Below, one piece after another: positions 43,461-52,800 of a stretch of 64,000 nucleotides of DNA. The first letter of the stretch is position 1; every line of letters starts with the position of its first letter. The stretch is from an uncultured Prevotellaceae bacterium (lineage in GTDB: Bacteria > Bacteroidota > Bacteroidia > Bacteroidales > Muribaculaceae), in contig ONKD01000003.1 of NCBI GenBank assembly GCA_900318345.1, forward strand, positions 29,689-93,688, read 5' to 3'. The position numbers and the translations under genes were made by a program. The notes below the pieces were generated by a model that worked only from the letters and a program-made list of their open reading frames with translations, did not search any database and was not told the DNA's origin.

Positions 43461-43875
43461 TTACTCTGCTCTTTACTCGACCGGAATTCTCTTTTCTACT
43501 TCTGGCAAATTCTCTACACACAACCATTAATTCAGATTCAAGCCCATTTCTTAAAATACCGAAACAACCTCATATGAAAATTGAGGCTTACTCTAAGTCA
43601 TGCGCTGAATTATGTCGTTTCATAGTGTTTCTATCAACTGTTGCTGTAGTATGTTTCCCAACAAAAAAACAAGACGATGCAATATATTAAAATATGTTAA
43701 TTTTCCTGGTCTCATTATCATTATTTGATGAACGAAGGAAGATTCTAAACATTCTTAATAGCATTCTAAATTGGTTTTAGAGTAAATTCTCAATAGCAAA
43801 CTGCATTTCTAAATAGTCTTAATGAATTATTGTAAGCCACTGATTTAGAATTATTTAGTTACCGTACCTTGTTCG

Positions 43876-43883
43876 TAATTTTG
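43876..43883 (+). promoter_or_regulatory. promoter -7 box of the HTH gene
   Basis: TAATTTTG, exact TAnnTTTG, 41 bases before the start; TTTA near the -33 position. The GCTAAAACATT copy at 43909 lies in the leader, where a bound protein could repress. Confidence 0.5.
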
Positions 43884-43924
43884 CATCGCATTTCCACGTT
43901 GGAGGTGCGCTAAAACATTTTATA

Positions 43925-44209
43925 ATGGACAAAACAATCATGGCTATTTTGCCGCAAGATCAACTGGACTCAATCCAGACGGAATTGAACGAGATCAAGG
44001 CCCTCTTGCTTGAGAAAAAGTCCGAAGGGCTTTCGAAGGGAAACAAATACATATGTACGCGCGAGGCAGCTCTCTTACTCAACGTAACCACTCGAACGCT
44101 AGCAACGTGGCGCCAGAAAGGCATCATCAAAGTGAGCAAGGTAGGCCGCCGTGTGTATTTCAAGATGAGTGACATCACTGAACTTATTGAGAGAAACCAA
44201 CTTAACTAG
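43925..44209 (+). CDS. excisionase-like helix-turn-helix protein
   Basis: 94 residues. The N-terminal 35 residues are acidic/amphipathic (LDSIQTELNEIKALL, probably a short coiled coil); the C-terminal part is a MerR/excisionase-type HTH_17 domain: CTREAALLLNVTTRTLATW near 46 and the wing KVGRRVYFKMSDITELIE. Such proteins on Bacteroidetes mobile elements bend DNA for excision or regulate element genes. First gene of the plus-strand block. Confidence 0.85.
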   Translation: MDKTIMAILPQDQLDSIQTELNEIKALLLEKKSEGLSKGNKYICTREAALLLNVTTRTLATWRQKGIIKVSKVGRRVYFKMSDITELIERNQLN

Positions 44210-44230
44210 TTGTTATAAAACATTATTAAT

Positions 44231-44644
44231 ATGAAAATGATTGACTTTCCGGCCGAAACATCCCAGATGGGTGCAGAGGCACAGCTCAACGAGGGAATGA
44301 GCGTAGTTGAACCCTCAAACAATGGAGGCCGTATCCATCGACTTGGTTTTATCGAAATCATTGAGGATGAGAATGCTGAGGTGGTGGATACGGAAGGTAT
44401 GTCTCCCGAGGAACTGGAAGACCTGCGTACTTGGGAAATTGAGAAGGCCGCCGATGAGGGTCGACTGATTATTCATGAGATTGACCTCACTGATGAGCAG
44501 GCGAAGAGACTGGGCATTTCTTTCTGCGATCCCTGTCATAGATCTGAATTGCCTTACAGCATTTCGATTCCATGCAGCCTGAGACCAGCCTCCCGTCCCA
44601 ACAAGAAGAATAAGGGATATACCCGTTTTAATAACTTTTTTTAA
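44231..44644 (+). CDS. hypothetical protein, 137 residues
   Basis: No recognised family. The first 90 residues are strongly acidic (IEIIEDENAEVVDTEGMSPE and a following LEDLRTWEIEKAADEG), the last 25 basic and Pro/Asn/Lys-rich (RPASRPNKKNKGY). No signal peptide or membrane helix. Lies 21 bases after the HTH gene and 16 bases before the ParB-fold gene, so it is cotranscribed with both. Confidence 0.7.
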   Translation: MKMIDFPAETSQMGAEAQLNEGMSVVEPSNNGGRIHRLGFIEIIEDENAEVVDTEGMSPEELEDLRTWEIEKAADEGRLIIHEIDLTDEQAKRLGISFCDPCHRSELPYSISIPCSLRPASRPNKKNKGYTRFNNFF

Positions 44645-44660
44645 TCAAAAATTAAAGACT

Positions 44661-46109
44661 ATGAAGAAGCAAGTTTTGACTTCTGCCGCCCCGAATGCGG
44701 GCGAAGTGGACCTGGCAAAGGCCCAAGTTGAAAACGTAGCTGAGCCCATCCAGGGTTCGTCCGAGTCCCAGTCGCCGGTTGATACCGCAGCCAGCGACAT
44801 GGAAACTCCCGCTGTTAGTGAGAGTATTGAGGCTACGTCTACCACCACGGAGAGCGACAATGCTGTCCTGGGTGATGAGAACACCGCTGAGCAAGACTCG
44901 AAGGCTCAGGCAGAAAAAGCTGAAAAGCTCAAACTGATTAAAGTCGAGGACCAGGAGGTGCGTGACAATCTGAAGGCACGCCTCAGCGAGAATGGTGTGG
45001 AAGCTCAGGTGGTTCTGAAGTATGACCTGCAGAAGTTGTTGGCTGCCGCTATCATTCTGGTTAGCTATGCCGCCAACCGCAAGGTGGATGAGAAACATGT
45101 GAACAAACTCATTCATGCTTTGAAGCAAGAGGGCAAAAAGCGTTTCTCGGAGCCGATCACTGTCTGCTCTGCAAAGGTCGCTCTGAAGTTGGGCACAAAA
45201 CTCAACGATGATGATGGTAATGAAATCACCCTCGATCATCCTGACATCGACCGCATGTTCGTCGTACTCGACGGTCAACATCGTCGTGCTGCCGTTGAAG
45301 GTAGTGGCTTCGAGTACGAGGCTGATGTTGTTATCATCTCGACTCCTGAAGACATCAATGCATACGTCCGCGTAATTAATGCCTACGACTCCAACTGGAA
45401 TATGATTGATATCAGGAATCAGAATGAAGTCATCAGCGGAGTTGAGGACAAGCTGAAGTCCAAGGAGCAAGAGGCTGAGGAAATACTCCCGAACACTAGC
45501 CCGAAGTTCCGTGACTATGGTCTGACGGGTGAGAAGGAAGCAGTCAAGAAGAAAGATCTTCTCAAGGGAGAAGTGCCCGTTTTAGACGAGGAAAAGGCAA
45601 ACACTGGCATAGAAATCTTCAAAACCATCAGGCTCGGCAATCCCGACTGTGAAAAGAACGGAATGCTCACGATGGCAATGCTTGTGGCTATATTCACCGC
45701 AAAGCAGGATTATAACAGCAAGGTCGGTGTTGACACTGACTTTGTCAAGCACTTCAAGCTCTTCATGAACGAGGAGCGTAACAAGGGACTCGACCCCAAG
45801 AAAAAGGACAAGGTGTCAGCCTTCATCCTGGATTTCACCAAGAACTTCAAGGCCTTTGTCAAGAAGAACCCTCTGGCGCCCGACATCGACGAGCAGATTA
45901 AGGTCATCGACGAGCAGATCCAGAGCATCATTGATGCTGGTATCTCTAGTACTGGTAAGGTCTATGAACGCGGTTCTGTGTCCGACGTTGTGGCCAAGAT
46001 GAAGGAACGCAAGGCTAACCAAGACAAGCTGGACGTGGAAAAGAAAAAGATGGATGACGCCATCGCAGCGGCCAAGAAGGCATTTGCAGACTTCAAGAAG
46101 ACCATCTAA
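44661..46109 (+). CDS. ParB/sulfiredoxin-fold protein, 482 residues
   Basis: Residues 1-90 are an Ala/Glu/Ser/Thr-rich acidic disordered region. Residues about 115-240 resemble the ParB/Srx nuclease-like fold: NRKVDEKHVNKLIHALKQEG, then the box FVVLDGQHRRAAVEG near 200 where ParB has its nucleotide-binding GERR motif. The rest is helical and charged, ending in a Lys-rich coiled coil. It is not chromosomal ParB (that is at 38647) and lacks its HTH and dimerisation parts. Role may be DNA-binding, partition or regulation of the island; unproven. A hairpin terminator follows. Confidence 0.75.
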   Translation: MKKQVLTSAAPNAGEVDLAKAQVENVAEPIQGSSESQSPVDTAASDMETPAVSESIEATSTTTESDNAVLGDENTAEQDSKAQAEKAEKLKLIKVEDQEVRDNLKARLSENGVEAQVVLKYDLQKLLAAAIILVSYAANRKVDEKHVNKLIHALKQEGKKRFSEPITVCSAKVALKLGTKLNDDDGNEITLDHPDIDRMFVVLDGQHRRAAVEGSGFEYEADVVIISTPEDINAYVRVINAYDSNWNMIDIRNQNEVISGVEDKLKSKEQEAEEILPNTSPKFRDYGLTGEKEAVKKKDLLKGEVPVLDEEKANTGIEIFKTIRLGNPDCEKNGMLTMAMLVAIFTAKQDYNSKVGVDTDFVKHFKLFMNEERNKGLDPKKKDKVSAFILDFTKNFKAFVKKNPLAPDIDEQIKVIDEQIQSIIDAGISSTGKVYERGSVSDVVAKMKERKANQDKLDVEKKKMDDAIAAAKKAFADFKKTI

Positions 46110-46126
46110 CGCTAAACTATTCAATG

Positions 46127-46170
46127 AGCCCCACCTCCTGTCGGTGGCATGGTGGGCGGTGGGGCTTTTA
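46127..46170 (+). terminator. terminator after the ParB-fold gene
   Basis: A 9-bp stem AGCCCCACC/GGTGGGGCT with a GC-rich loop and TTTTA behind; it sits between the ParB-fold gene and the next small gene, which starts 14 bases later. Confidence 0.7.
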
Positions 46171-46183
46171 AAAACAATTGATT

Positions 46184-46591
46184 ATGACAGTTGCTGAAAG
46201 TCAAATTTTGAACACCGTAACACCATTCTTCGGTGATGACCAGGTAAAACCTCATATGGTTACCATCTGCCCGAAGGAAGAAGGATTCTCAATTCGAGGT
46301 AAAGAGGTTCTGCGGTGTTTCACTAGCCCAGACCTCAATGTCGGCCTGCTTGACTTTGAGGACGGTATCTACGTTCGCTACGAGTTGCTCAAGACCGAAG
46401 TAGCAGGTAAGAGACATCCCGCTGGCACCGTAATCCTGGAAATCCTGAACGAAGCCCCATTCAAAAAGGCCAACATTCGAATCGACAGGCTAGCGGCGGC
46501 TTTAAGCGAAAGTTGCGGTACCAATCTGTTTCCTGTGGTGAATGATGACGGCACCGTTACAATCCTTGACGTTAATTATTTCAAACTGTAA
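46184..46591 (+). CDS. hypothetical protein, 135 residues
   Basis: No recognised family. Starts MTVAESQILNTV at the ATG; the frame can be opened two codons earlier at a TTG but the ATG is preferred. Mixed alpha/beta composition (YVRYELLKTEVAGKRHPAG, ILEILNEAPFKK) and a beta-rich end, cytoplasmic. The start lies a few bases beyond the hairpin, so expression probably depends on read-through or a promoter hidden in the hairpin region. Confidence 0.65.
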   Translation: MTVAESQILNTVTPFFGDDQVKPHMVTICPKEEGFSIRGKEVLRCFTSPDLNVGLLDFEDGIYVRYELLKTEVAGKRHPAGTVILEILNEAPFKKANIRIDRLAAALSESCGTNLFPVVNDDGTVTILDVNYFKL

Positions 46592-46710
46592 CGCCTATGC
46601 CGCTTAGTTATTCATCAGGCCATGAGTCGAACGCTCCCCTTGTAGGGTGCCTCCCATCGAGCTTCACAATGAGAATAATCATATACAACAAAAAATTAAC
46701 AACTAAAAGA

Positions 46711-47334
46711 ATGAAAAAGAACAATTTATCTAACAATTTATTGCCCAAGTCATCGAGACACATGAACAGTGCTGAAGCCATTTTCATTATCTCGTTCTGC
46801 CTCTCGAGAACTTGCCGCTTTTTCCGTCAAGATTTTGGTGGTAAGAGTGTCTTCGAATTTCGGGAAGAAATTTGCCAGGAAGTAGGCCATGAAATCGGAT
46901 TTATCGTGTCAAACGATGAACTCTTCCCGAAGTTCATGAAGTACTTTGGGGCAATGTACTGGCTCCGTTGTTTCAAGCAGTGTGAGGAAGCAGGAGCGGA
47001 ACAAGCCCCGTTGAAGGAGAGTATCCTCCCTGTCGGTCTCTTTCTTAAACCCGATCAGCCTAAAGAGTACTGCATCCTGGCCGATCCGTATTTTGTCTTC
47101 AACTCGCCAGATCTTGCTATTGAGCAGAACAATTGCAACCTTATTGACGAGATGAATAAAAGTCACAACCTTGTCGGCTTGTTGGTTGAGGGTTACATGT
47201 GGGCTCAAGGATTTGAGAATCAAGTTGGGGGAGAATACCGTAAAGGTGGTTACATGACCGCTGCCGAATATCTTCATAACGAAGCTTTGGCTCAGTTCGG
47301 TCTCACGATGGACTTACTCCGTGTAATGCATTAA
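46711..47334 (+). CDS. hypothetical protein, 207 residues
   Basis: No recognised family. I start it at MKKNNLSNNLL, not at the ATG 114 bases upstream, because the sequence between the two is leader-like and an AACAACTAAAAG string stands just before the chosen ATG. The protein is soluble, with a Cys/Phe-rich first half (FCLSRTCRFFRQDFGG) and no membrane helix or signal. One of the island genes preceded by the shared leader motif. Confidence 0.65.
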   Translation: MKKNNLSNNLLPKSSRHMNSAEAIFIISFCLSRTCRFFRQDFGGKSVFEFREEICQEVGHEIGFIVSNDELFPKFMKYFGAMYWLRCFKQCEEAGAEQAPLKESILPVGLFLKPDQPKEYCILADPYFVFNSPDLAIEQNNCNLIDEMNKSHNLVGLLVEGYMWAQGFENQVGGEYRKGGYMTAAEYLHNEALAQFGLTMDLLRVMH

Positions 47335-47415
47335 TTATCGCTATGGAGAAGGTTACATCAAGGCATCCTCCCCATACGGGGATCAGCGCATCAAATCATT
47401 ACTAAGCATTATTTC

Positions 47416-47446
47416 CAGGCCCGTGGTGAGAGGGCGGGCCTGATTT
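47416..47446 (+). terminator. hairpin before the 226-residue gene
   Basis: An 8-bp stem CAGGCCCG/CGGGCCTG with an 11-base loop, followed by ATTTT. Closely resembles the hairpin at 48625-48660 in stem sequence. Confidence 0.65.
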
Positions 47447-47464
47447 TAAAAAAAAACAAACTAT

Positions 47465-48145
47465 ATGAAATTAATAAAGTTTAATATATACAATGACAGA
47501 TATGCTCTCGGTATCGCTGATTTCGGTGGTTTTATTAGTATCCTCCTTATGGGCTTTACTAATAACACTTATTCCGGGCTCCGTGTTAGAAAAGACAAAC
47601 TTGGTGAACTCGTAGCTGCTTTGTGCTCTGTATATTCTGGCAAAAAGAATATCGTCACAGTTGCTAATGGTTCACCGGACTTGGTGAACAGCAATATCGT
47701 TGTGAAAAGAACTGGGTATTGTATACGCCTCAGTAAAGAGCACTCATGGTCTGGAGGTTTACACTTTTATGACAAAGTTGCTCTACCCTTGATTCAACTC
47801 TTGGAGTCCGATAGCTTGAATGACATAATTGAAGTGGAAGAATTCATCAACCCAGCATTTGAAGATGGAGTACAACGTTGGATTTTCGTTCTCAATTTTG
47901 GCAATCGGGTTGTAATCTCCAATTTGGACGAACACGATTGGGCTCAAGGGATGATCATTCCCAGGAGTAGTATCTATACTGTATCGAATAAACTGCTCCG
48001 GGAATACAACACCCGTAAAAAGAATTGGGCTCCTAATTCTCAATTCGATATGGCTAATCCATATGGAAGAGGCAAACTGGTTCTTCCTGGTAGTGATTGC
48101 ATTTTATTTGTGGGTGAGACGTTAAGAACAATCTATTTTACTTAA
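47465..48145 (+). CDS. hypothetical protein, 226 residues
   Basis: No recognised family. Two halves look faintly alike (GLRVRKDKLGELVAALCS with SGKKN, and GMIIPRSSIYTVSNKLL with TRKKN), each following a hydrophobic beta-rich stretch, so it may be an internal duplication. No signal peptide. Starts 19 bases after a terminator-like hairpin, as do its neighbours. Low GC. Confidence 0.65.
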   Translation: MKLIKFNIYNDRYALGIADFGGFISILLMGFTNNTYSGLRVRKDKLGELVAALCSVYSGKKNIVTVANGSPDLVNSNIVVKRTGYCIRLSKEHSWSGGLHFYDKVALPLIQLLESDSLNDIIEVEEFINPAFEDGVQRWIFVLNFGNRVVISNLDEHDWAQGMIIPRSSIYTVSNKLLREYNTRKKNWAPNSQFDMANPYGRGKLVLPGSDCILFVGETLRTIYFT

Positions 48146-48262
48146 TGGCCTTAATATGGATCAGTATGAGGAAGAACAAAAATATAATTCCAGGTAGAGC
48201 TCCACCTAGTGAGGCTAACATCAAAAGATAGAATAATCTCTAACAACTAAAAAAACAATACA

Positions 48263-48583
48263 ATGGGAAAGTTTAAAGAAATAAACAAGACGGTCTGGAC
48301 AAAAGATGACTTGTTGAAAATCGCTGACAACGAGTTTGAGAGAAACGCTATTGAATTCGAATTTGAAATGATGGCTATTAAAAATTCTGCCGGCGAACAT
48401 GTCATTGACCTTAGAGGAGATGAGGTAAATGGTACTTGGCTGTTGATGAATCTTCAGGCATTCCAAATAGAACACTTTATTAGTGTTTTCATGTCCGAAA
48501 GAGGTTATGAGGGCTTGAGTCTAGAGGATGCCAAAAAGTTCCATGAACACTTAACCACGCTCCTTGGTGGTCTATACATTTAG
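48263..48583 (+). CDS. hypothetical protein, 106 residues (paralogue A)
   Basis: Unknown family. Acidic, helical. It aligns with the next gene: WTKDDLLK against WTKDELMS, KNSAGEHVIDL against KNAAGELVFDC, LLMNL against ILMNM and the ERG near the C-terminus. A CTAACAACTAAAA leader stands 12-24 bases upstream. Probably a small cytoplasmic protein. Confidence 0.7.
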   Translation: MGKFKEINKTVWTKDDLLKIADNEFERNAIEFEFEMMAIKNSAGEHVIDLRGDEVNGTWLLMNLQAFQIEHFISVFMSERGYEGLSLEDAKKFHEHLTTLLGGLYI

Positions 48584-48624
48584 AAGACCAGACAAATGAG
48601 ATAGACAAACTATTTCTTGTACAG

Positions 48625-48660
48625 GGCCCGTCATCGTGAAAGGGCGGCGGGCCTAATTTT
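48625..48660 (+). terminator. hairpin between the two paralogues
   Basis: GGCCCGTC/GGCGGGCC 8-bp stem (one wobble), 13-base loop, then TAATTTTT. Same stem type as the hairpin at 47416-47442. Confidence 0.7.
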
Positions 48661-48694
48661 TCGAACTACATTATATTTAAACAACTAGAAAATT

Positions 48695-49048
48695 ATGGTT
48701 CAATTATTATTTTTTTTTGAGAAAAGAGAATGGACAAAAGACGAGCTGATGTCTGCTCAAAAATTCTTTTGTGACAATGACTTTGCAAGAGACGCACTTG
48801 AGAGCATTTTCAAGGATAGGGCTGCCAAGAACGCTGCCGGAGAACTTGTTTTTGACTGTGGTAAAGAATTAGATGCTTTCAGTATCCTGATGAATATGTT
48901 GGGTGAGCATTTTGCATTGTTCTTTGAAGGCTTTTTATTGGAAAGAGGCGGTGACCCAGGCGAGCACTGGCATGAGCATCGCAATGAATTGCACCGGAGG
49001 TTAACCGACATGTTTACACAGATGTATCATTATCATAAGAAGTCATAA
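48695..49048 (+). CDS. hypothetical protein, 117 residues (paralogue B)
   Basis: Tandem paralogue of the preceding gene, with a short Phe-rich start (MVQLLFFFEKREWTKDEL) and a His-rich end (GEHWHEHRNELHRR ... YHYHKK). Acidic and helical in the middle. The His-rich C-terminus might bind metal, but there is no known motif. Leader AACAACTAGAAAA stands 4-16 bases upstream. Last gene of the plus-strand small-gene block, followed by a terminator. Confidence 0.7.
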   Translation: MVQLLFFFEKREWTKDELMSAQKFFCDNDFARDALESIFKDRAAKNAAGELVFDCGKELDAFSILMNMLGEHFALFFEGFLLERGGDPGEHWHEHRNELHRRLTDMFTQMYHYHKKS

Positions 49049-49091
49049 ATAATAGAAAAGTCATAGTGTAAATCATAGTGTAATAAGTTTG

Positions 49092-49125
49092 AAGGGGAAT
49101 GGCGTTAATGGCTGTTCCCTTTCAT
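49092..49125 (+). terminator. terminator of the small-gene block
   Basis: AAGGGGAA pairs with TTCCCTTT (one wobble) around a 15-base loop, then CATTTTG. Confidence 0.55.
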
Positions 49126-49599
49126 TTTGCCCCGACCGAACCGAAAAAAAAGAAGAGCGACATCAACACTTCTCCAGCATTGATATCACACTTCGATCGG
49201 ACTCTCTCATTGGCTTGACGGTGGCAGCTTAAGGCCGGTGTCTATCCAAAACAAGATAATAACGTCCGGGATGGTGGTTTTCCGACTAACTCTTCGCTAG
49301 CCGGTCCTTCTCCATCATTATATTGTTGTCGCCCCTTACATATCCGCCGGCATGTCTCTTCTTTTAAAGCCAGCAGTCCAAAATGGGGCGTAATTCTCTT
49401 TAGTTATTTATAAGGCATCTACGGGATTTCAGGCGGAGGAAATTATTGTTGGTGGAAATGGAGATTGTCGATGAGTTTTTTTTCAATAATCAATAACATC
49501 TTCCTCGCTCTAGATTGTCACTTTTTTATTTTGAGTTGGGAAATATTTCTATGCTTCTTTTTATATTATTCAGTTTTTTTAAAAGAAGATACTATTTAA

Positions 49600-49631
49600 T
49601 TTGCACATCAGAAATAATTAATCTAAATTTG
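49600..49631 (+). promoter_or_regulatory. promoter of the giant BspA-like gene
   Basis: TTTG (49600-49603), 20 bases, then TAAATTTG (49624-49631): an ideal Bacteroidetes -33/-7 pair, giving an untranslated leader of about 240 bases. Confidence 0.7.
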
Positions 49632-49877
49632 TGGCGATTAAGTAGCTCCAATTATTGGCTTTATAATCAAAATACGTACTGGATAAACTGAAAGGCGTTT
49701 TTGCTTTATCTAGTCTTGGAAATTGTGATGTGGACCTGTTTGACCACATGGAAGCTCCAAGATGAATAAACAAAACATTGTCCTCACGCTATTCATTTAT
49801 CCGTCAGTTAACATAGACCTCTTAAACTACAAACCCCGCCGAGCCTGAAGAGGACAAGAAACGGCTCTTAAATTCAA

Positions 49878-52800
49878 ATGCGTATGAAACAATCACTATT
49901 TCGGACCCAGTTAGCTTCCCTTTTATTGCTGCTACTGCTACCAAATATCTCCGTTGCTCATGATTTTGAGGTTAATGGCATTTATTACAACATAGATGGT
50001 GATAATGCAGTTGTTACTTATAAAGGAACTTCTTATTATAATACTGATGACTACAGTGATGAAGTGTCAATTCCTTCAAGCGTCACTCACGATGGAACCA
50101 CTTACTCAGTCACCTCAATCGGTAGCAGTGCGTTCTATAACTGTACAGGACTGACGAGTATCACTATCCCGAACTCTGTTATCTCCATCGGCGGCCATGC
50201 TTTCTCTGGCTGCATTGGACTGACAGAAATCACCATCCCGAACTCAGTCACAACCATTGGCTATGGTGCTTTCTCTGGCTGCAAGGGACTGAAAACGGTT
50301 TATTTCAATGCTGAAAATTGTAGTGATATTGATTACGAATACGGAAACGGCTTAGTTTTCCGTAATTGTCCGATAGAAAGGATTGTTATTGGTGACAATG
50401 TGGCAAAGATACCTGCTAACTTCGCATATGGGCTAACTGGCTTAACTGAAATCACCATCCCGAACTCCGTAACCTCCATCGGCGGCCATGCTTTCTACGG
50501 CTGCACGGGCCTTACAGAAATCACCATCCCTAACTCCGTAACAACTATCGGCCAGTATGCGTTCTCTAACTGCACGGGGTTGAAAACGATTTATTTCAAT
50601 GCCGAGAATTGTAGTTATTATTACAGTAGTTACCATCCCTTCCGTAATTGTCCGATAGAAAGGATTGTTATTGGTGACAATGTGGCAAAGATACCTGCTA
50701 ACTTCGCAAATGGGCTAACTGGCTTAACTGAAATCACCATCCCGAACTCTGTCACTTCCATCGGCAGCTCTGCTTTCTCTGGCTGCACGGGGCTGACAAA
50801 CATCACCATCCCGAACTCAGTCACTTCCATCGACGGCTCTACTTTCTCTGGCTGCACTGGGCTGACCGGCATCACTATCCCGAACTCTGTCACTTCCATC
50901 GGCAGCTCTGCGTTCTCTGGCTGCACTGGGCTGGCAGAAATCACCATCCCGAACTCCGTAACATCTGTTGGCAGCTCTGCTTTCTCTGGCTGCACTGGGC
51001 TGACAAACATCACCATCCCGAACTCAGTCACAACCATTGGCTATGGTGCTTTCTCTGGCTGCACTGGGTTAACCAGTGCTACAATTGGCAACTCGGTAGC
51101 GTCTATCGGAAGATACGTGTTCAATAATTGCACTGGGTTGAAAACAGTTTATTTTAATGCCGAGAATTGTAATGATTTCGATATATCCTATGCCTCCTAT
51201 CATCCCTTCTATGATTGTCCGATTGAGAGGATTGTTATCGGGGTCAATGTGAAAAATATACCAGCCCACTTCGCACGTTGGCTAACAGATTTAACAGAAA
51301 TCAGCATCCCGAACTCTATCACTTCCATCGGCTCCTATGCGTTCTCTGGCTGCACGGGACTGACAAACATCAACATACAGAATAGTATTATTGGAGGGAA
51401 TATGTTCTCTGGCTGCACTGGGCTGACCAGCATCACCATCCCGAACTCAGTCACAACCATTGGCTATGGTGCTTTCTCTGGCTGCACTGAGCTGGCAAAC
51501 GTCAACATCCAGAATAGTATTATTGGCCAGAATATGTTCTCTGGCTGTAAAGGGCTGACAGAAATCACCATCCCCAACTCGGTAACTGAAATCAACGGTT
51601 CTGCTTTCTCAGGCTGCACGGGACTGACAGAAATCAACATCCAGAATAGTATTATTGGCTCTTCTATGTTCTCAGGCTGCACAGGGCTGACAGAAATCAC
51701 CATCCCGAACTCCGTCACCTCCATTGGCAATGGTGCGTTCTCTGGCTGCACAGGGCTGAAAACGGTTTATTTCAATGCCGAGAATTGTGGTGATTTCAGT
51801 TCTTCCGGCCACCCCTTCTCCATTTGTTCGATAGAAAGGATTGTCATTGGGGACAATGTGAAAAAGATACCAAGCTACTTCGCAAATGTGTTAACTGGCT
51901 TAACAGAAATCACCATCCCCAACTCTGTCACTTCCATCGGCTACTATGCGTTCCAGGGCTGCACAGGGCTGACAAACATCACCATCCCGAACTCCGTCAC
52001 CTCCATTGGCAATGGTGCGTTCTCTGGCTGCACAGGGCTGAAAACGGTTTATTTCAATGCCGAGAATTGTATTTTCAGTTCTTCTGTCCATCCCTTCTCC
52101 AATAGTCCGGTAGAAAGGATAGTCATTGGAGCCAATGTGAAAAAAATACCAGGCTACTTTGCATATAAACTAACTGGCTTGACTGAAATCACTATCCCGA
52201 ACTCTGTCACCTCTGTTGGTAATAATGCGTTCTATAACTGTACAGGACTGACGAGTATCACTATCCCGAACTCCGTCACATCTGTTGGTAACAGTGCGTT
52301 CAGAGACTGCAGTGGATTGAAAACGGTTTATTTCAATGCCGAGAATTGTAGTCAATTCAATAATAGCTCCTCCTACCATCCCTTCTCCAATTGTCCTATT
52401 GAGAGGATTGTTATCGGGGCCAATGTGAAAAGGATACCAGCCTACTTTGCGGATGCGTTAACTGGCTTAACAGAAATCACCATCCCGAACTCCGTCACAT
52501 CTGTTGGGGCCAATGCTTTCTCTGGCTGCACGGGACTGACAAACATCAACATCCAGAATAGCATTATTGGCAGTTATATGTTCCAGGGCTGCACTGGGCT
52601 GACAGAAATCACCATCCCCAACGCTGTCACATCTATTGACGAAAATGCGTTCTCTGGCTGCAGGGGGCTGAAAACGGTTTATTTCAATGCTGAGAATTGT
52701 GGTGATTTCAGTTCTTCCGGCCACCCCTTCTCCATTTGTTCGATAGAAAGGATTGTCATTGGGGACAATGTGAAAAAGATACCAGGCTACTTTGCATATA

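Larger units (their letters stand above)
43380..43924. other. gene-free left edge of the accessory region
   Basis: 545 AT-rich bases. It holds the tRNA terminator, three copies of GCTAAAACATT, and the promoter of the HTH gene. A 90-codon open frame at 43418-43690 has no family features and crosses the terminator, so it is not called. This is where an attachment site would be expected. Confidence 0.65.
49049..49877. other. 829-base gene-free stretch before the giant gene
   Basis: I find no protein gene. It holds two copies of TCATAGTGTAA (49061, 49073), the terminator of the small-gene block, several hundred bases of mixed sequence, and a full promoter at 49600-49631. From there about 240 bases of leader run to the giant gene; no known riboswitch is recognised in it. 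Confidence 0.65.

Noticed and set aside
43418-43690. 90-codon frame after tRNA-Leu(CAA)
   Set aside because: Overlaps the tRNA terminator and repeats, no family features.
42390-46109. PRTRC-type plasmid cassette (ParB-related plus ThiF-related)
   Set aside because: The ThiF-like gene is TcdA, on the core side of the tRNA and divergent, and no other PRTRC genes are seen.
46597-46710. 38-residue N-terminal extension of the 207-residue protein
   Set aside because: Sequence is leader-like and the shared leader motif points to the later ATG.
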